A DNA stretch of 64,000 nt from Celoporthe dispersa (taxonomy: Eukaryota; Ascomycota; Sordariomycetes; Diaporthales; Cryphonectriaceae). Position 1 is the first letter of the stretch. Each line of letters starts with the position of its first letter. The stretch lies in contig WAID01000010.1 of the NCBI GenBank assembly GCA_016584495.1, positions 186,001-250,000 of the forward strand. The letters run 5' to 3'. This document shows, one piece after another, positions 10,458 to 22,084 of the stretch. Position numbers and translations under genes: made by a program. Below the pieces are notes generated by a model. It saw only the letters and a program-made list of their open reading frames with translations. It had not been told where the DNA came from and ran no database searches.

Positions 10458-11396
10458 ATGCCCCTCGATACATCCTCCTACTCCCTCGCGCTGCTCCGTG
10501 TGGATGGTCGCCGCTGGAACGAGCTCCGCAGATGTCAAGCCCAGATACGCACCCAGGCTGCTGCCGATGGCTCCAGCTACCTGGAGATGGGAAACACAAA
10601 GGTCATGTGCGTCCTGACGGGTCCCACCGATCAGCAAGCTGCGCGGCGCGCCCTCGGCGGCGGGGGGAGGCGGCGCGGGTCAGAGGTCAGAGCAGGAGAA
10701 GGAAGCGGAGGTGGCGGTCAGCATCGTGATCGCGGGCTTCAGCTCGGTAGACCGGAAGCGGAGGGGACGGAACGACAAGTAAGTCTTCATTGCACTGCTC
10801 AGAGGCCTAGCAGAGGGAGGAGGGGTGAACAGACGGCAGAGGATAGACACAATTTGAACTAACGGATCGACCGCCACAGGCGAATCTCGGAGATGCAATC
10901 TACAATCTCGCATGCACTCTCCTCGACCCTCCACACGCACCTCTACCCCTATAGCACCATCACATTCTCGCTACACGTCCTTTCGCAGGACGGCAGCCTT
11001 CTCGCCTGCCTGCTCAACGCGTGCACGCTTGCCGCAATCGACGCCGGCATACCGATGACGGACTACATAGCCGCCTGCACGGCAGGGTCTACATCGACAT
11101 ACGCCGCCAATGACGAGGGGGCCGATCCGCTGCTGGATCTCAACCACCAGGAGGAACAAGAGCTCCCGAGCCTGACGGTCGCGACGCTGGGCACGAGTGA
11201 CAGGGTGGTGGTGCTGGTGTGTGAGAGCCGCGTACAGGTCGGGAGGCTGGAGGGCATGTTGGCGGTGGCTGTGGATGGGTGTAAGAAGGTGCGGACGATA
11301 CTCGACGATGTGGTGCGGGACAAGGGGGCGAAGATGATTAGGGAGGGCGCCATCGGGAAGGGCACAGGACTGGATGGTATGGTTGTCGATGGCTGA
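10458..11396 (+). CDS. RRP41: Exosome core subunit Rrp41/Ski6 (RNase PH fold)
   Basis: Core-ring subunit of the RNA exosome, which processes and degrades RNA 3' to 5' in nucleus and cytoplasm. Two exons, 10458-10778 and 10880-11396, are joined across a GTAAGT...CACAG intron inside the conserved RGRNDKR-ISEM segment. The N-terminus LLRVDGRRWNELR and DGSSYLEMGNTKVMC match the first RNase PH strands. VAVSIVIAGFSSVDRKRRGR and the exon-2 block SLHVLSQDGSLLACLLNACTLAAIDAG are characteristic of Rrp41. An Ala/Gly-rich loop in exon 1 contains a run of six G at 10662-10667. The frame is continuous with the conserved block only if one G is removed there. The gene is essential in studied fungi, so this is probably an assembly error rather than a lesion. 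Length after correction is about 278 residues, slightly above the yeast protein because of inserted loops. Confidence 0.9.
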
Positions 11397-11610
11397 GTGC
11401 CCTCGGCCAGCACCTGAGCACGAGGCATGACGAGACGCCAGAGTTTACATGATACCCAGAGCTACGATCAGAACACTGAGAGGTGAGAAGGCAACCTTGA
11501 ATGTTCGCTTCATTATATTCACTTACGATGCCCTTTCGATCGTGATAAGCCTCAACGAGCAACGGTTCCATACGCCTGCTGACCTACGCAAACTGACCAG
11601 GACAAATCAT

Positions 11611-13289
11611 TCAGAGCTCATCCTTAGCATGAGAAGCCTCATCCGTCGGCTTCTCCGCCTCAGTCTCCTCCTGCACAGTGGGGTCTGCGCCGCTCTGGGG
11701 CGTTGCCGGCTCCTCGGTAGTGCTGTCCGAAATACTTTCGGCATCAGGGGTGATCTCAGCCTCGGGCTGAGTGGTCGTGGTGTCAGCGGTCTCGCTCTCG
11801 GTCGCCTCAGGGGTAGGCTCGGATGACGCCTCGGGGGTCGCCTCAGTAGCCGACTTCGCCGCCTTCTCGACCTCGACCACAACGCCAGCCGGGAGCTTGT
11901 GCTTGACACCCTCGCTCATTCGGATCTGGTCAATCCAGCGCTCAATACTCTCGTGGCTATAATCCTCATCCTCGTACAATCTCCACCAGCCGCGGCGAGC
12001 ATGGATCGCCACAACGTGCATCTCGCTCTGGGAGAGGGCGAGAGCCTTGAGCAGGTCTGCGGAGTGGTCGTCCTCGATGTGGACCTCGTACATGGGGAAC
12101 AACCTGCGCTTGCCCTGGGCGTGCTTGTGGGACAGCTCCGCGAGCGAGGCGAGGGCCGTCTCGGCTGCAGAGTCGCGGTCCTCCTTGGAGACAAAGGCGA
12201 GGAGACAGATGTTTGACCTTGATGAGAGACAGTTCTCTGTAAGCTTCTCGCCATCATTTATGATCGCGATCGGCAGGGGTCCCTCAAAGACGACGGGCTT
12301 CTGGATGTTGGCGTCGTCAACCGGTTCGGTGACCTTCTCCTCGGCCTCCCCAGATGGCTCGGGATCAGCTTCGGTAGCGGGCTTCTTGGGCGTCGAGCTC
12401 TTGGTCCTTGGCTTCTTAGGGGCCGGATCAGGGTTGGGTGGTGCGACCTGGGACAGGAACTCGACCATGGCGTCCTTCTTAAGTTCACCATCGTAGACAA
12501 TGCCGTCCTTATCGCCACCCGGTAAGAGGACCAAAGTTGGGAACTCCTCGATGCCCAACATATCCACCACATCCTTCTGCGTGTTCCGAACCTGAGCCAC
12601 CGTGATGACATCCAAGAAATCAATAGCAATGCTCTTCAACAGCGCGCTTGTAGTACCCTTCTCGGTGAACAACAACGCCTTGGCGGACTCGTTCTTGTTG
12701 GACAGGAACTCGTCGATATCCTTGTCGCCGACCCGCTTGACATGGTTGTTGATCTTGTCCACGACCGCCTCCACGATGGCCTTGGCCGAACGCTGGCCCT
12801 GATAGTCCTCGACCACGGGTTTGCCCTTCTTGGAGCCAGGGCGGACGATCTTCAGGGTGGGAAAGCCCTGGACACCGAACTGGCCGCAGAGCGGCTTGTT
12901 GGCATCATCATCGCAGTTGACGGCGGCGACCTTGGCCAGGCCCTCGAGGTTCTTGGCGGCTTTCTCGTAGGCGGGCTTCAGGTTCTGGCAGTGACCGCAC
13001 CAGGGGGCGTAGAACTCGACGACCTGTGGAGGTGGGAGGGCGTGCGCGTCAGCTTCTTGAACGCCCCAGGAAGGTGACAAAGGCCACAGGACCAAGGGTT
13101 CAGTTTGTTCAGGGACCAGGGCCGGTGTGTTCCACTTACAGAGGTGTGGTTCGAGTTGGCGATCAGGCTGTCGTAGTTCTTGGAGTCGACCTGCAGAACA
13201 GGCGAGCTCTTGAGATACAGGCTGGCGCTGACAGCTGGTGCGACGGCCAGCACGACAGCCGCAGCGGTAGAAAGAGCGGGGCAATGCAT
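11611..13289 (-). CDS. ER protein disulfide isomerase-related protein with C-terminal KDEL
   Basis: Oxidative folding enzyme of the endoplasmic reticulum. Exon 1 (13289-13140) encodes a signal peptide (MHCPALSTAAAVVLAVAPAV) and the first strand of a thioredoxin domain. A GTAAGT...CACAG intron (13139-13024) leads into exon 2 (13023-11611). The active site VEFYAPWCGHCQNLKPAY places CGHC at residues 59-62, with the cis-Pro loop in FGVQGFPTLK. A second, redox-inactive thioredoxin-like domain follows (about residues 160-260, IEEFPTLVLLPGG). After it come a Lys/Pro-rich linker, a third fold-like region and an acidic Thr/Glu/Ala-rich tail ending HAKDEL, an ER-retrieval signal. The total is 520 residues. 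One active site plus the long acidic tail places it with single-CGHC fungal PDI-related proteins (Mpd1/P5-like) rather than classical two-site PDI. It is a normal open gene without frame breaks. Confidence 0.9.
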
Positions 13290-14058
13290 GTTGGCGGCCA
13301 GTCTATGGAGACGGATCCTCGCGGGTGGTTGGTTCAAAGGGAGCTTTGCTAGCAGATGTGTGGAGGGCGGCTGTCTGTGATGCAGAGAGTCGGAACGAGG
13401 CCTAGAAGGACACTTTAAGGGATGGGGAGAGACATGTCCAGACAGGCCAGATGTCTCAAGGGGAAAAGGACAAATGGCAATCACGTTCTGGAGAGCTGTC
13501 CACGGCTCCTTTGGGAGTGAGGGTAATATGGATGGACTGTTGGTTCTGTCAAAGAAAAGGTGGCGCGCCCTGGCTGGAAAAAGGCCAGCGTGGTTGAAAT
13601 CCAATTCAGATCCATTCTCTTGTCTGGCTTTTGTTACACGCGAGGGCGGCACAGAAGCTTCCTTCTCCAAACGGCCGCCTGATGCAACGCTGATCTGGGG
13701 TAAATTAGGCGCTAAAGCCGAGCTTGAGCCACCTGCGGCTCTGAGCTTCTAGGTGGCCTAGGGGTAGCCCTGCCTGTGGTGAGGGGTTCCTTATAGCTCC
13801 ATGGGTGTGCTGTGGGAGGCACATGATTGTGGCGTCACAGCACGCGCCCCAGAAGCTGCCAGGACTGCCCGCCAAGACAGCTGCCTTGGATATCCCACTT
13901 TCTCATCGCAATCACCACCGGCCGTTTGTCAATCCTGGTCGTCTTCCCTCGCGTGTCCGGATCGCCACTTCGCACCAAGCCCTCGTCACTTTTGCAGACC
14001 CCGATCCCCAATCTCGCCTGCCCCGGACGAGAAGCTATCCTCGACAAATACCGCAGAC
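13290..14058. promoter_or_regulatory. Divergent promoter region between PDI-like gene and VTA1
   Basis: About 770 bp separating two outward-facing starts. It should contain both promoters and leaders. A GC-rich block at 13640-13760 and a C/T-rich stretch before the VTA1 ATG are visible. No defined site (for example an unfolded-protein-response element for the PDI gene) is claimed. Confidence 0.45.
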
Positions 14059-15508
14059 ATGGCGGACGCGGTGCCTCAGGCCTTGAAGGGCGCCGACATC
14101 AACCTCTACAAAGCGGCGACGAGAGCTTCTCAGCTGCAGACCGTGAAGCCCATCATCGCATACTGGTGTATGTTCTCCCCCGCCCCGGATGGAGACCACG
14201 GGAGGACGAGACCTGACCGCATGCAGGCGAGTACTGGGTTGTCAACCAGATACTGGCGAGGAACCTCCACAGCAGCGATGCTGATATACTCAACTATACC
14301 ACCGGGTTAATGGACAAGCTAGAGCAGGTATACTTCTCCCTCGTCTGCCTTCGGTGTGTAGCTTGTGACTGGGCTGGAACCCTTCATGCTGATGCTCGCC
14401 CGCTCGACAGACCAAGAAGGAATACCCAAGCGAGGATGCCATCACGGACGACACCGCGGCCCAGGCGTACGTCGAACAATTCGCCCAAGAGACTCTGGAC
14501 CGGGCAGAGCGGGTCATCAAGGCCAACAAGGTCACCCTGCAGACCGCCAGCACCTTCGACGCCGCCTTGACCTTCTTCAACCTGGTCAACATCTGGGGAC
14601 CGCCAGACAACGAGACACAGCAGAAGATCAAATACGCCAAATGGAACGCGGCCCGCATCACCAAGGCTATAAAAGAAGGAAAGGATCCAAATGAAACAAA
14701 TCCGAAGAAGGAGGATCTGCCTGCACAGCAGCAGCCGGTCCTGGATCCCAATGATCCCGAGGTTCACAACCTGGCCAGCCCGAGTCCCTCCATCAATGCG
14801 CCGAAGCCAGCGACGGTGGAGGACGCGCCAGACACAGATATCGGGCGAGATTCTAGAGGGGTCTCACTGCCACAAAGCCCTGACACCGCACCCGTGCCTC
14901 CATCCGCTCCAGACGATGGAGAGCTGAGGCTCCCCAGTGCGCCTGGGTACGGAGAGGACGCAGCAGGGCCGGCTTCTCAACCCGGCTACTTCGATCCTCC
15001 GCCCACCCTACCCTCTCCTCTCTCACCCCCGGCGCAGGATGAAGCAAGAGACTCCCCAGGCCTGGATGCTCCACCAGCACCTACAAGCTGGTCACAGGAT
15101 CCCCCTCCAGCTGTACCACCCCTCTCGCCCCCGACCGGCCCATCAGCACCACCCGCAAACCCTACTACCACGTTTTCGACGTCTCACCCGCCGAGCGCGG
15201 CAGCCGCACCTCCGCCTATCTCGCCACCCACAAACTCGGCCTTTACAAATATAGTTACGCCGGCTAACGTCTCTCGTCCGGTCGCCCCTCCAGCGACCAA
15301 CCCGGCGGGCTCGAACGTAGCCTCCTCCGCCCCTGGAGGGTTCAGCCAGGTGCCCCAGCAGGTCACTGGCAATTTTGTGACCGATGACATGGCTATGGCG
15401 CAGGCCCAGAAGCATGCGCGATGGGCAATATCCGCTTTGAATTTTGAAGATGTGCCGACCGCTGTCAGAGAGCTGCGCCGCGCGCTAGAGTCCCTGGGCG
15501 CCACGTGA
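14059..15508 (+). CDS. VTA1: Vta1/LIP5-like ESCRT regulator
   Basis: Activator of the Vps4 AAA-ATPase that disassembles ESCRT-III at endosomes. Three exons (14059-14167, 14227-14327, 14411-15508) give 435 residues with consistent phases. The N-terminal tandem MIT region reads LYKAATRASQLQTVKPIIAYW then EYWVVNQILARNLHSSD and DAALTFFNLVNIWG, matching the Vta1 family. A long Pro/Ser/Ala-rich linker (about residues 170-385) separates it from the C-terminal Vta1 homology segment MAMAQAQKHARWAISALNFED, which continues to VRELRRALESLG. This helical hairpin binds Vps4. N-domain, disordered linker and C-terminal helices are the standard architecture. Introns have GTATGT or GTATAC donors. Confidence 0.92.
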
Positions 15509-16729
15509 AGATTTGCATCTGTCAGATCTGTGTTTTGTTCCAACCGAAAGGACCACCGCCACGCAGGCCTGCCTGGTCCTGGGGAGAGGACGACGCACGC
15601 GGCCTCGCTTTTTTCTTTTCCTCTGTCTAATAAGAGCATAGAATGGAGTTCTGGCCATCTACTACTACCCATCGAATACCAACCAATATTATTTTTTTTC
15701 CCCCTGGGAGTTCAGCTCTCTTCTTCTCTCTCTCTCTGCATCCATTACGCGTGCAAACAGGACGGTGCTGAAGCTTACCCGCTAACCTCGCCATTGATCC
15801 TCTTTATGTCGAGTTTCGACGTGTTTCCATGTATATGATCAGACCGGGCCACCCAAAACGATCCGTCATTTGGCTTGACACACAATTCGGAAACATGCAC
15901 GGCAGTCCTGCCTGTCGTTTCTTTTGCTACAGTGCCCGTGGTCTGACTACGGGCCGTGGCATCCCCTGTACCTGCATTAGGGGCCTCGATTACCTCTGAT
16001 CCTTTGTCGCTTAGGTCTCTGATAGACAGATGGCGCAAGCTGACCCCGCTGCAGGTGATTATCTATTCAAGACGAACCCTCTGCTTGCGACGACTATCCT
16101 CAGCACCATTTTTAAAGTCGATTACCCAAATTGTCCTCGGGACCGATGTGCCGCCAGGCCGTCTCTCCAAACTCAAAGCCATAGTGCTTATTGTTTGAAG
16201 GCGGCCCCTTTTCAAGCGACTAAAGACTCTGACCCAGGTCTAATTCTGGGCCACCCGCCTCTTTCACTGACCTACAAATCAGCATTTTCCACTCTTGGTT
16301 GTCTTGTTCCTCTCCTTGCCGATCCCAGGCACTTTCCCTGCTGGGCACGACGATTCGATGTAAGCTGATTACCTGCATCATGTTGGGCCTCGGGGGTGCG
16401 AATTGGAATATCATGACCATGCCCCCTGGGTCGGCCGCCGGTCGAGACGGCCCTCCACGAACACACTCTTCACACTGCCTCTCTTTCAAGATTTACTCTG
16501 CCTCCAACACGCTCCTTGATCTCAAGATCGATTTTTTCTTCTTTTTTTTCATAAGTAGAACACGTCTTCACGACGATCGTCACTCTCTTTTTTCATTTCA
16601 TCAGTCAACCCACATCTGATAGACTTCGCTTCTCTACGTTCTTGAAGAACAGTTTTCGTCCATTCCTTTCTATTTCTTCACTTTTTTTCTTTTTCTTTTT
16701 TTTTTTTCCCTCTTTAAAAGACTTTCAAG
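15509..16729. other. Intergenic region: VTA1 3' region and pyrimidine-rich leader of the secreted protein gene
   Basis: No supported gene. Short open frames of up to 112 codons show no domains. The right third becomes strongly pyrimidine-rich (T/C runs from about 16525), typical of leaders of well-expressed fungal genes. Confidence 0.5.
16676..16718 (+). promoter_or_regulatory. CT-rich tract upstream of the thaumatin-like gene
   Basis: Nearly pure C/T stretch ending about 10 bases before the ATG at 16730. Such tracts commonly lie at or near transcription start sites of strongly expressed fungal genes; that role here is inferred. Confidence 0.4.
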
Positions 16730-17527
16730 ATGCACTCCTGCATTCTCGCACTCCCTCTGGTCGCTGCCCTGGTGGCGGCTATTCCCAATGCCCCCGGCGC
16801 AAAGATTACGCCCGCTCCCTTTGCGAACAAGCGTGACCTGCAACAAATCACCGTCACCATCGTGAACAGCATGGGCGAGGCCCTCACCACCTCGGTGGCC
16901 AGCAACGGTGGAGACGCCCCTCTCGTGACAGGCGGAGGCACGGGCACCATCGCGGCCGGCGCGCAGGCAACCATCGTGGCGCCGCAGAACTGGAACGGCA
17001 ATGTCGCCTTCGGGCTGGCCAAATATCAAGAGATGGACGTCCCGTCTCTCATCGAGCCGGGCCTGACACAGGTCAGCGGTACCTATATGATGGATATTGA
17101 TGTGTCCTACGTGTAAGAACCTATTTTCTTTTTTTTTCTTTCTTTCCCTTTTTTCTTTTTTTTCTCTCAACTTGGGAAGTTAGAGAGGACTCAAACTGAC
17201 CGGCTCGGCAGAAACGGCTACACCGTCCCCATCACCTGCACCTGCAACGGGGACAACACCTTCCTGTCGGGCTGCAGCAAGGACCTCTTCTCGCTGGGCA
17301 CGTGCGGCCAGGACGGCGAGCAGGACATCAAGGAGGCGGGTGCCTGCACGAATCCCACCAACGAGGCCAGCGGCAGCGCGACGTCCGCGAGCCCCTTCTT
17401 TGCGCCCTGCGCAGGCAAGGCGTACACGTACCCCAACGACAACGATGCCAACAGCGAGGGCAAGTGCACTTCGGGGGCTGCTACGTGCTGCGTCGGCACC
17501 GCGGCGGATGGATGCCCTTCGAACTAG
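16730..17527 (+). CDS. Small secreted thaumatin-like protein
   Basis: Two exons (16730-17112 and 17212-17527) join in phase across a GTAAGA...GGCAG intron to give 232 residues. Residues 1-17 or so form a signal peptide (MHSCILALPLVAALVAA), possibly followed by a short propeptide ending in a KR site (FANKR). The mature part shows thaumatin-like features: ITVTIVNSMG at the start, then SYVNGYTVPITCTCNGD, SGCSKDLF, a GACTNPTNE segment, SPFFAPCAGKAYTYPNDN and a closing ATCCVGTAADGCPSN. At least ten cysteines fall in exon 2, consistent with several disulfides. Thaumatin-like proteins bind or cleave beta-1,3-glucans; here a cell-wall or host-interaction role is only inferred. It is about the size of fungal candidate effectors. 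Confidence 0.78.
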
Positions 17528-19085
17528 AGACGGAGCCCCCAAAGGGTTGGCTGATGAATTCATGTGGAACGGCCTCACTCGTTTCTTCCGAGAAGAACGT
17601 GCTGTTGGCATTGTATGACTACGATGATCTGGATGGCTGCATATGGCTGGATGACCATTCATGATGATACCCTGGGTTCATTGGGTTTCCGGCTGGGTTT
17701 TGTTCTTTTTTTCTTTTCTTTTTTTCCCGAGAAAAACCTCACGGCTTTCTCTCTCTCTCTCTCTCTCTCTCTGTCTTTCGCTTCTTTCGATCCTCTTCTT
17801 TGCAGGTTTCCATTTTTGAGGAATTTGTCTTGGCTTCTTTTCTTGCTACTGGTGGTGCTGCTGTTGGAGACTTTTTTTCCTTTTTGCCGCATACTATCAG
17901 AGTCTGGCATTTCTTGATACGACTGCAATAACATCTCCTCAGCAACTTTTTTTTTCCTTCTTTCTCTCCCTCTGAGAACTTGCACTTCCGCGATTGAATG
18001 CAATAACGTGTGCATTATGAAGCTTCACCCGATCTGGTCTCCCGATCTGATCTCACGAGGCGGCCGGCCTGAGGAGACCTGACTGTGTCTCGATGCGTGC
18101 CCCCTGTCAGCCAAGGCCGGGTCTGGCGGCTTACCTTTGGGCCCCCCTGCTTGGTCTGACCATGACTCCTACCATAACCATGGTATAATATGCCCGCCGC
18201 TGCTGGGCCCAGAAAGATGGCTTGACGACAACACGCTTTCAAGTGGCGTTTCTCGTGCTGCGTGGGGTGGCTGATGCCAGCGATCAGAGGGGAGAAATGC
18301 GTAGCTGGTGTCGCGAGGGTATCGTTTCCGTTTCCCAGGTTCTTCTCACTTGTTCAAGTTGAGCAATCCGCAACCAAAAAAAAAATCCCCCTGTCAGCAC
18401 TGTCTGCTTCTCACCACAAGAACATCATCATGTAAGCAGATCTCGTCTGAGGTGGTCACATGTAAGGTCATCATGAGAAGAAGGGAATAAAGGATCTGGT
18501 TGATTCAGCCGAGCTACCGTGATCCTCCCTGGCGACGCAAATGGCCACAGGTAGTCCGAGAAAAGCTGACCACCCTGTGGTTGATTTCATATCATCCCGT
18601 TTCCATAATTGCTCCATCCCCATCAGCCTCCTCCCCTTCCTAGTGTTCCAGATAGCACTGTCCGAATACACAAGACAAACTACATGCAACCACGTGGTGA
18701 GTGGTGCGTTGGAGCAGATTTGTAGGATTATAAAGACGGGAAGAGAAGAAGAAAAAACAAGCCTGGAAATATTAAAGGTTGGAAAGTGGAAAGAGAAAAA
18801 AGTCAGAAAAAAAGACCACCTCATTATTGCTCAAGAACCTTTAAGCCAGAACAATACAGAAAGAAAGAAAGAAAGAAAATAGAAACACCCGTCCGTATCT
18901 TCGCGTGTCAATATGCGAGGGAATTTCCCGATTGAATCCCACGGCCAGTCAGAACCTCTCTCGTCACGGTATTACGACCCATGCTATCGTCTGAAGAAGA
19001 ATAAAAAAAAGCCCGTGAGCGTATGTGCTGTGTATGCGCGCCGTGTAGGAACTCTAGACCTGGCAGCCATCACTGGAGTTCTCCC
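17528..19085. other. Intergenic region with a CT microsatellite
   Basis: About 1.55 kb between convergent genes (thaumatin-like on plus, rhodopsin-like on minus). It contains T-rich tracts, a (CT)n microsatellite and A-rich stretches near 18740-18880. No coherent gene was found on either strand. Confidence 0.5.
17748..17772. repeat. (CT)n microsatellite
   Basis: About twelve uninterrupted CT units in the 3' region of the thaumatin-like gene. Confidence 0.9.
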
Positions 19086-20640
19086 TTAGGCAGTGACGAG
19101 GGTAGTGTCGGAGTGGTGAACCTCGAACGGACGAGGGGGCAGCTGGCGGCTATTCTCACCAGCATCGAGAACACCGCCGCCGGCATGACGGAAGACAGGC
19201 AGGCTGTGCATCTCATGCTCCTCAGGAGGGAGGAAGCCGCCGACGCCGCTGAGGCCCTTACCACTGTCAGCCAAGACGGCAGGAGGCGGGCGAACCGGCC
19301 CAAAGGGTAAAATGCCGGGGTGCTTCTGCTGGCGCCCCTGTTCCTCATCTGGGTGTAAGGCCCGGTGAGCAGCCTCCTGGTCGGCAGCGGCGGCGGCGGC
19401 GGCAGCGTGGTGGAAGCCGGCTGGGGTGTGGGAGGAGCTGAACTGGGCGGAGGAGGTGTGGCCGGTCAGGACGCGCACGAGGGCCGCAGGGCGGCGGCAG
19501 AGGCGGCCAGGATGCTCAGGCCTAGCTCGACGTCGGCCCAGACCAGCATCTGGTAGTGCAGGAAGGGGAGCTGGGCGGGCGTGGCAAACTGCAGCTGGAC
19601 GAGGATGATGAGCTTTGCGATGGTGGCGGCGGTGGCACTGCGAGACGACGGTATCAGCAAGGCTGTCTTGCAAAAAGAAGAAGAAGCAGAAGAAGAGAAG
19701 GCCATCTCCTCTTGCGGTATCGAACAAGGCGCGGGTGAAGGGCCAACGACCACTTACATCATGCCCAGACTCAACAGGCCGCAGACGATGTACTTCATGC
19801 GCTGGCTGAGGGTCGAGTTCCAGAGCATGGGAATCGGGTACAGCGCAAAGAAGAAATCGATGACAATGTTGGAGATCATGCGGAAGTAGCCGACGTCGGT
19901 GCAGGTCTGATCGCCGGCATAGCTCGTAGCACCCGTGGTCTCGGCGCACACGTCGGACGAGAAGATGGTGGTGACAAAGGTCCAGGTGATGACGACGATG
20001 ATGGAGATGACCAGGACGGCCTGGTTCTTGAGGTTGCAGGCCAGACGGTACAGGACGAGGGCCACCGCGATCTTGACGAGGCCGGACGAGATGTACAGCA
20101 TCAGCTGGTTGGCCCAGTAAAACTGTTTTTTATTTTGCGTCGCGAGGTTCAGTCAGCGCTTGTCTTTTTCCCTTACCACAAGGTAAGGTTGTTTCGGCCA
20201 CCACCATCGTCATCGTAAGGAGGAGGACAGCGAGGGTGGACGCGGCTGGGACGGCAGACATTACCTTCATCATGACATCGTAGTCGAACCAGGGACGATA
20301 GACATCCTGGGCGAATCCATAGTGGATGGAGATGAAGCCCATGATGCAGGCCATGATGTAGCCCACCTGCGAGAGAAAGGAGATGGGACACCATCGTCAG
20401 TCTTGCGGGATAGAATATCTCTTTGGCTCCATCTCGACTGATGCCGTTGTGTTGCCGTGCGATCAGACAAAAGATGCGTGCGGTCGGGGAAATACTCACG
20501 TAGGAGAGAACCAGGAAGAAGTCATCGAGGCCAAAGGCCTTGACCAGCCAGAGGCGAACGTACAGGCGCATGGAGACGGCAATGAGGTTCACGATGATGA
20601 ACGTCACCATGGCACCAATGATATTGGCAGCGTAGGCCAT
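19086..20640 (-). CDS. Rhodopsin-like (SAT4/PTH11-type) integral membrane protein, one frame break
   Basis: Exons: 20640-20500, 20366-20265, 20122-19758 and 19637-19086, all with GT/AG ends and consistent phases. Signatures in order: MRLYVRLWLVKAFGLDDFFL (R-x-Y-x-R then the DD motif), the loop IHYGFAQDVYRPW, an ANQLMLYISSGLVKIAVALV helix, a cysteine pair flanking GDQTCTDVGYF, then IDFFFALYPIPMLWNSTLS and a last-helix segment VELGLSILAASAAALRP. The conserved RP(L) end of the last helix runs out of frame at the C run at about 19481-19483. Adding one C restores RPLVRVL and opens a C-terminal tail that ends at 19086, so the usual homopolymer artefact is likely. The tail contains an Ala-rich stretch. 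Likely plasma-membrane, ligand unknown. Confidence 0.82.
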
Positions 20641-22084
20641 CTTGGGCTGCTCGACGAGGGTCAAGTGTAGAATGGTGTTGATGAATGGAAGGGGGGGGGG
20701 GGGAACAGTGGTAGGCTGGCACAGTGTGCTGCAGAGACGTGATGATGAAGGTTGCTGAGCAGGTTAATGAAATGATGGGATCTCTTGGAGGCTGCTCTCT
20801 TGAGAAGGTCAATGCAACAAGCAGGTCTGGTCAGGAATATTCTCTTGACAAGTTTGATGTAATGACTGTGTGCACCTGAGGAGGTTGTCCTCAGAAAAGT
20901 CGATGCGTTGTTGTTGAGGTGGGTGGGAGGGTGGGAAAAGGGAGTGGTGCTGTGAAATAGATTCAAGGGCTTGTGGATGGTTGCCAGGTGGGAGAACCAA
21001 ACACGTCGAAAAAATGTTGTTGGTGTTGGGCCTTGAACTAGAGAACACGCGTCTTGCTGCTGTGGTGTGTGGGAGTACCAATGCTGTGTGAACAAACGTG
21101 GTGGTTTAAAAGAAAAAGGCCTGCTTCACATAAGGCAGCAGGAGAGGCAGAGCTTCAACAGAGGTGGATGAGCCTGGCCTTCCAAACCTGGAAATCCCTT
21201 GGCCTCATGGTCAGACGCAGCAAAGGGAAATGTCAAGCACGCCATAGAGTCTGATTGATCTGGCCGGCAGCATCACGAACAGCCGTCCGATCTGTCTCTT
21301 TGTTTACTCAGCCCCAGCTTGCACATTTCAAGATGGCTTGGCTGAGGAGGTTCTTATGAGAACATATTGTTGACCCATGCTCCTGGTCCTCTCTACGCCA
21401 TTCTCAAGCAGCATGGCTCACCAGCACATTCCCTAGGCCAGTGCATAGACCTGCCTCACAGACTGACAACCTCCAGAGGTGAGATTGCTTTGAGGCTGAA
21501 AGCAATGGACAGAGTGCCAGCTGCAGGCACCAGTGAACACAACATAAGTCAGGCAGGAGGATTCTCAAGATGAATAAATTTAGGCAAGATGCAATCAATA
21601 TATCTCTAGTATTCTAATCCAATACAATCATTCTCCAGCAATCCCGTCTGCATCAAGACATCACAGGTCCACGATATAATTGGCCTGTAGCAGTGATTCC
21701 CCAGCGGCTAACTGATAAATGCATCTTGGTAAAGAGCTGTTTGATATGCTCATGCACATTCAGGTGATGCATTCAAGATTGGGTTTCACGTGTTAGTGAT
21801 GCCGACTCCTTCAGCAGTCCATGCGGTTGAGCTGAGCGAATATTCTATAACGGTTCGCCATCTTCTCCTGACGCGTGGGGTGGGGCTCGCATCAACACTA
21901 CGCGTGACGCGAGGCGATCGCCTGCAGAGCCTTGGAGAATCACGTGGCAGGTATGATCGCCTTCTGGGGTCGCGCTCTGGTGTGGTAGCGGCTTGTCTGG
22001 AGGACAAATAAGTCGACACAAGATAATAAAACCCCGATTGGACGTCTGCGCCGGATGCGCGGGTGCTGGTGGTGATATGGGCGA
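20641..22084. other. Intergenic region with a 13-G homopolymer
   Basis: About 1.4 kb upstream of the rhodopsin-like gene and downstream of the LipB-like gene. It contains a run of 13 G at 20691-20703. Open frames are short and unconvincing. Confidence 0.5.
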
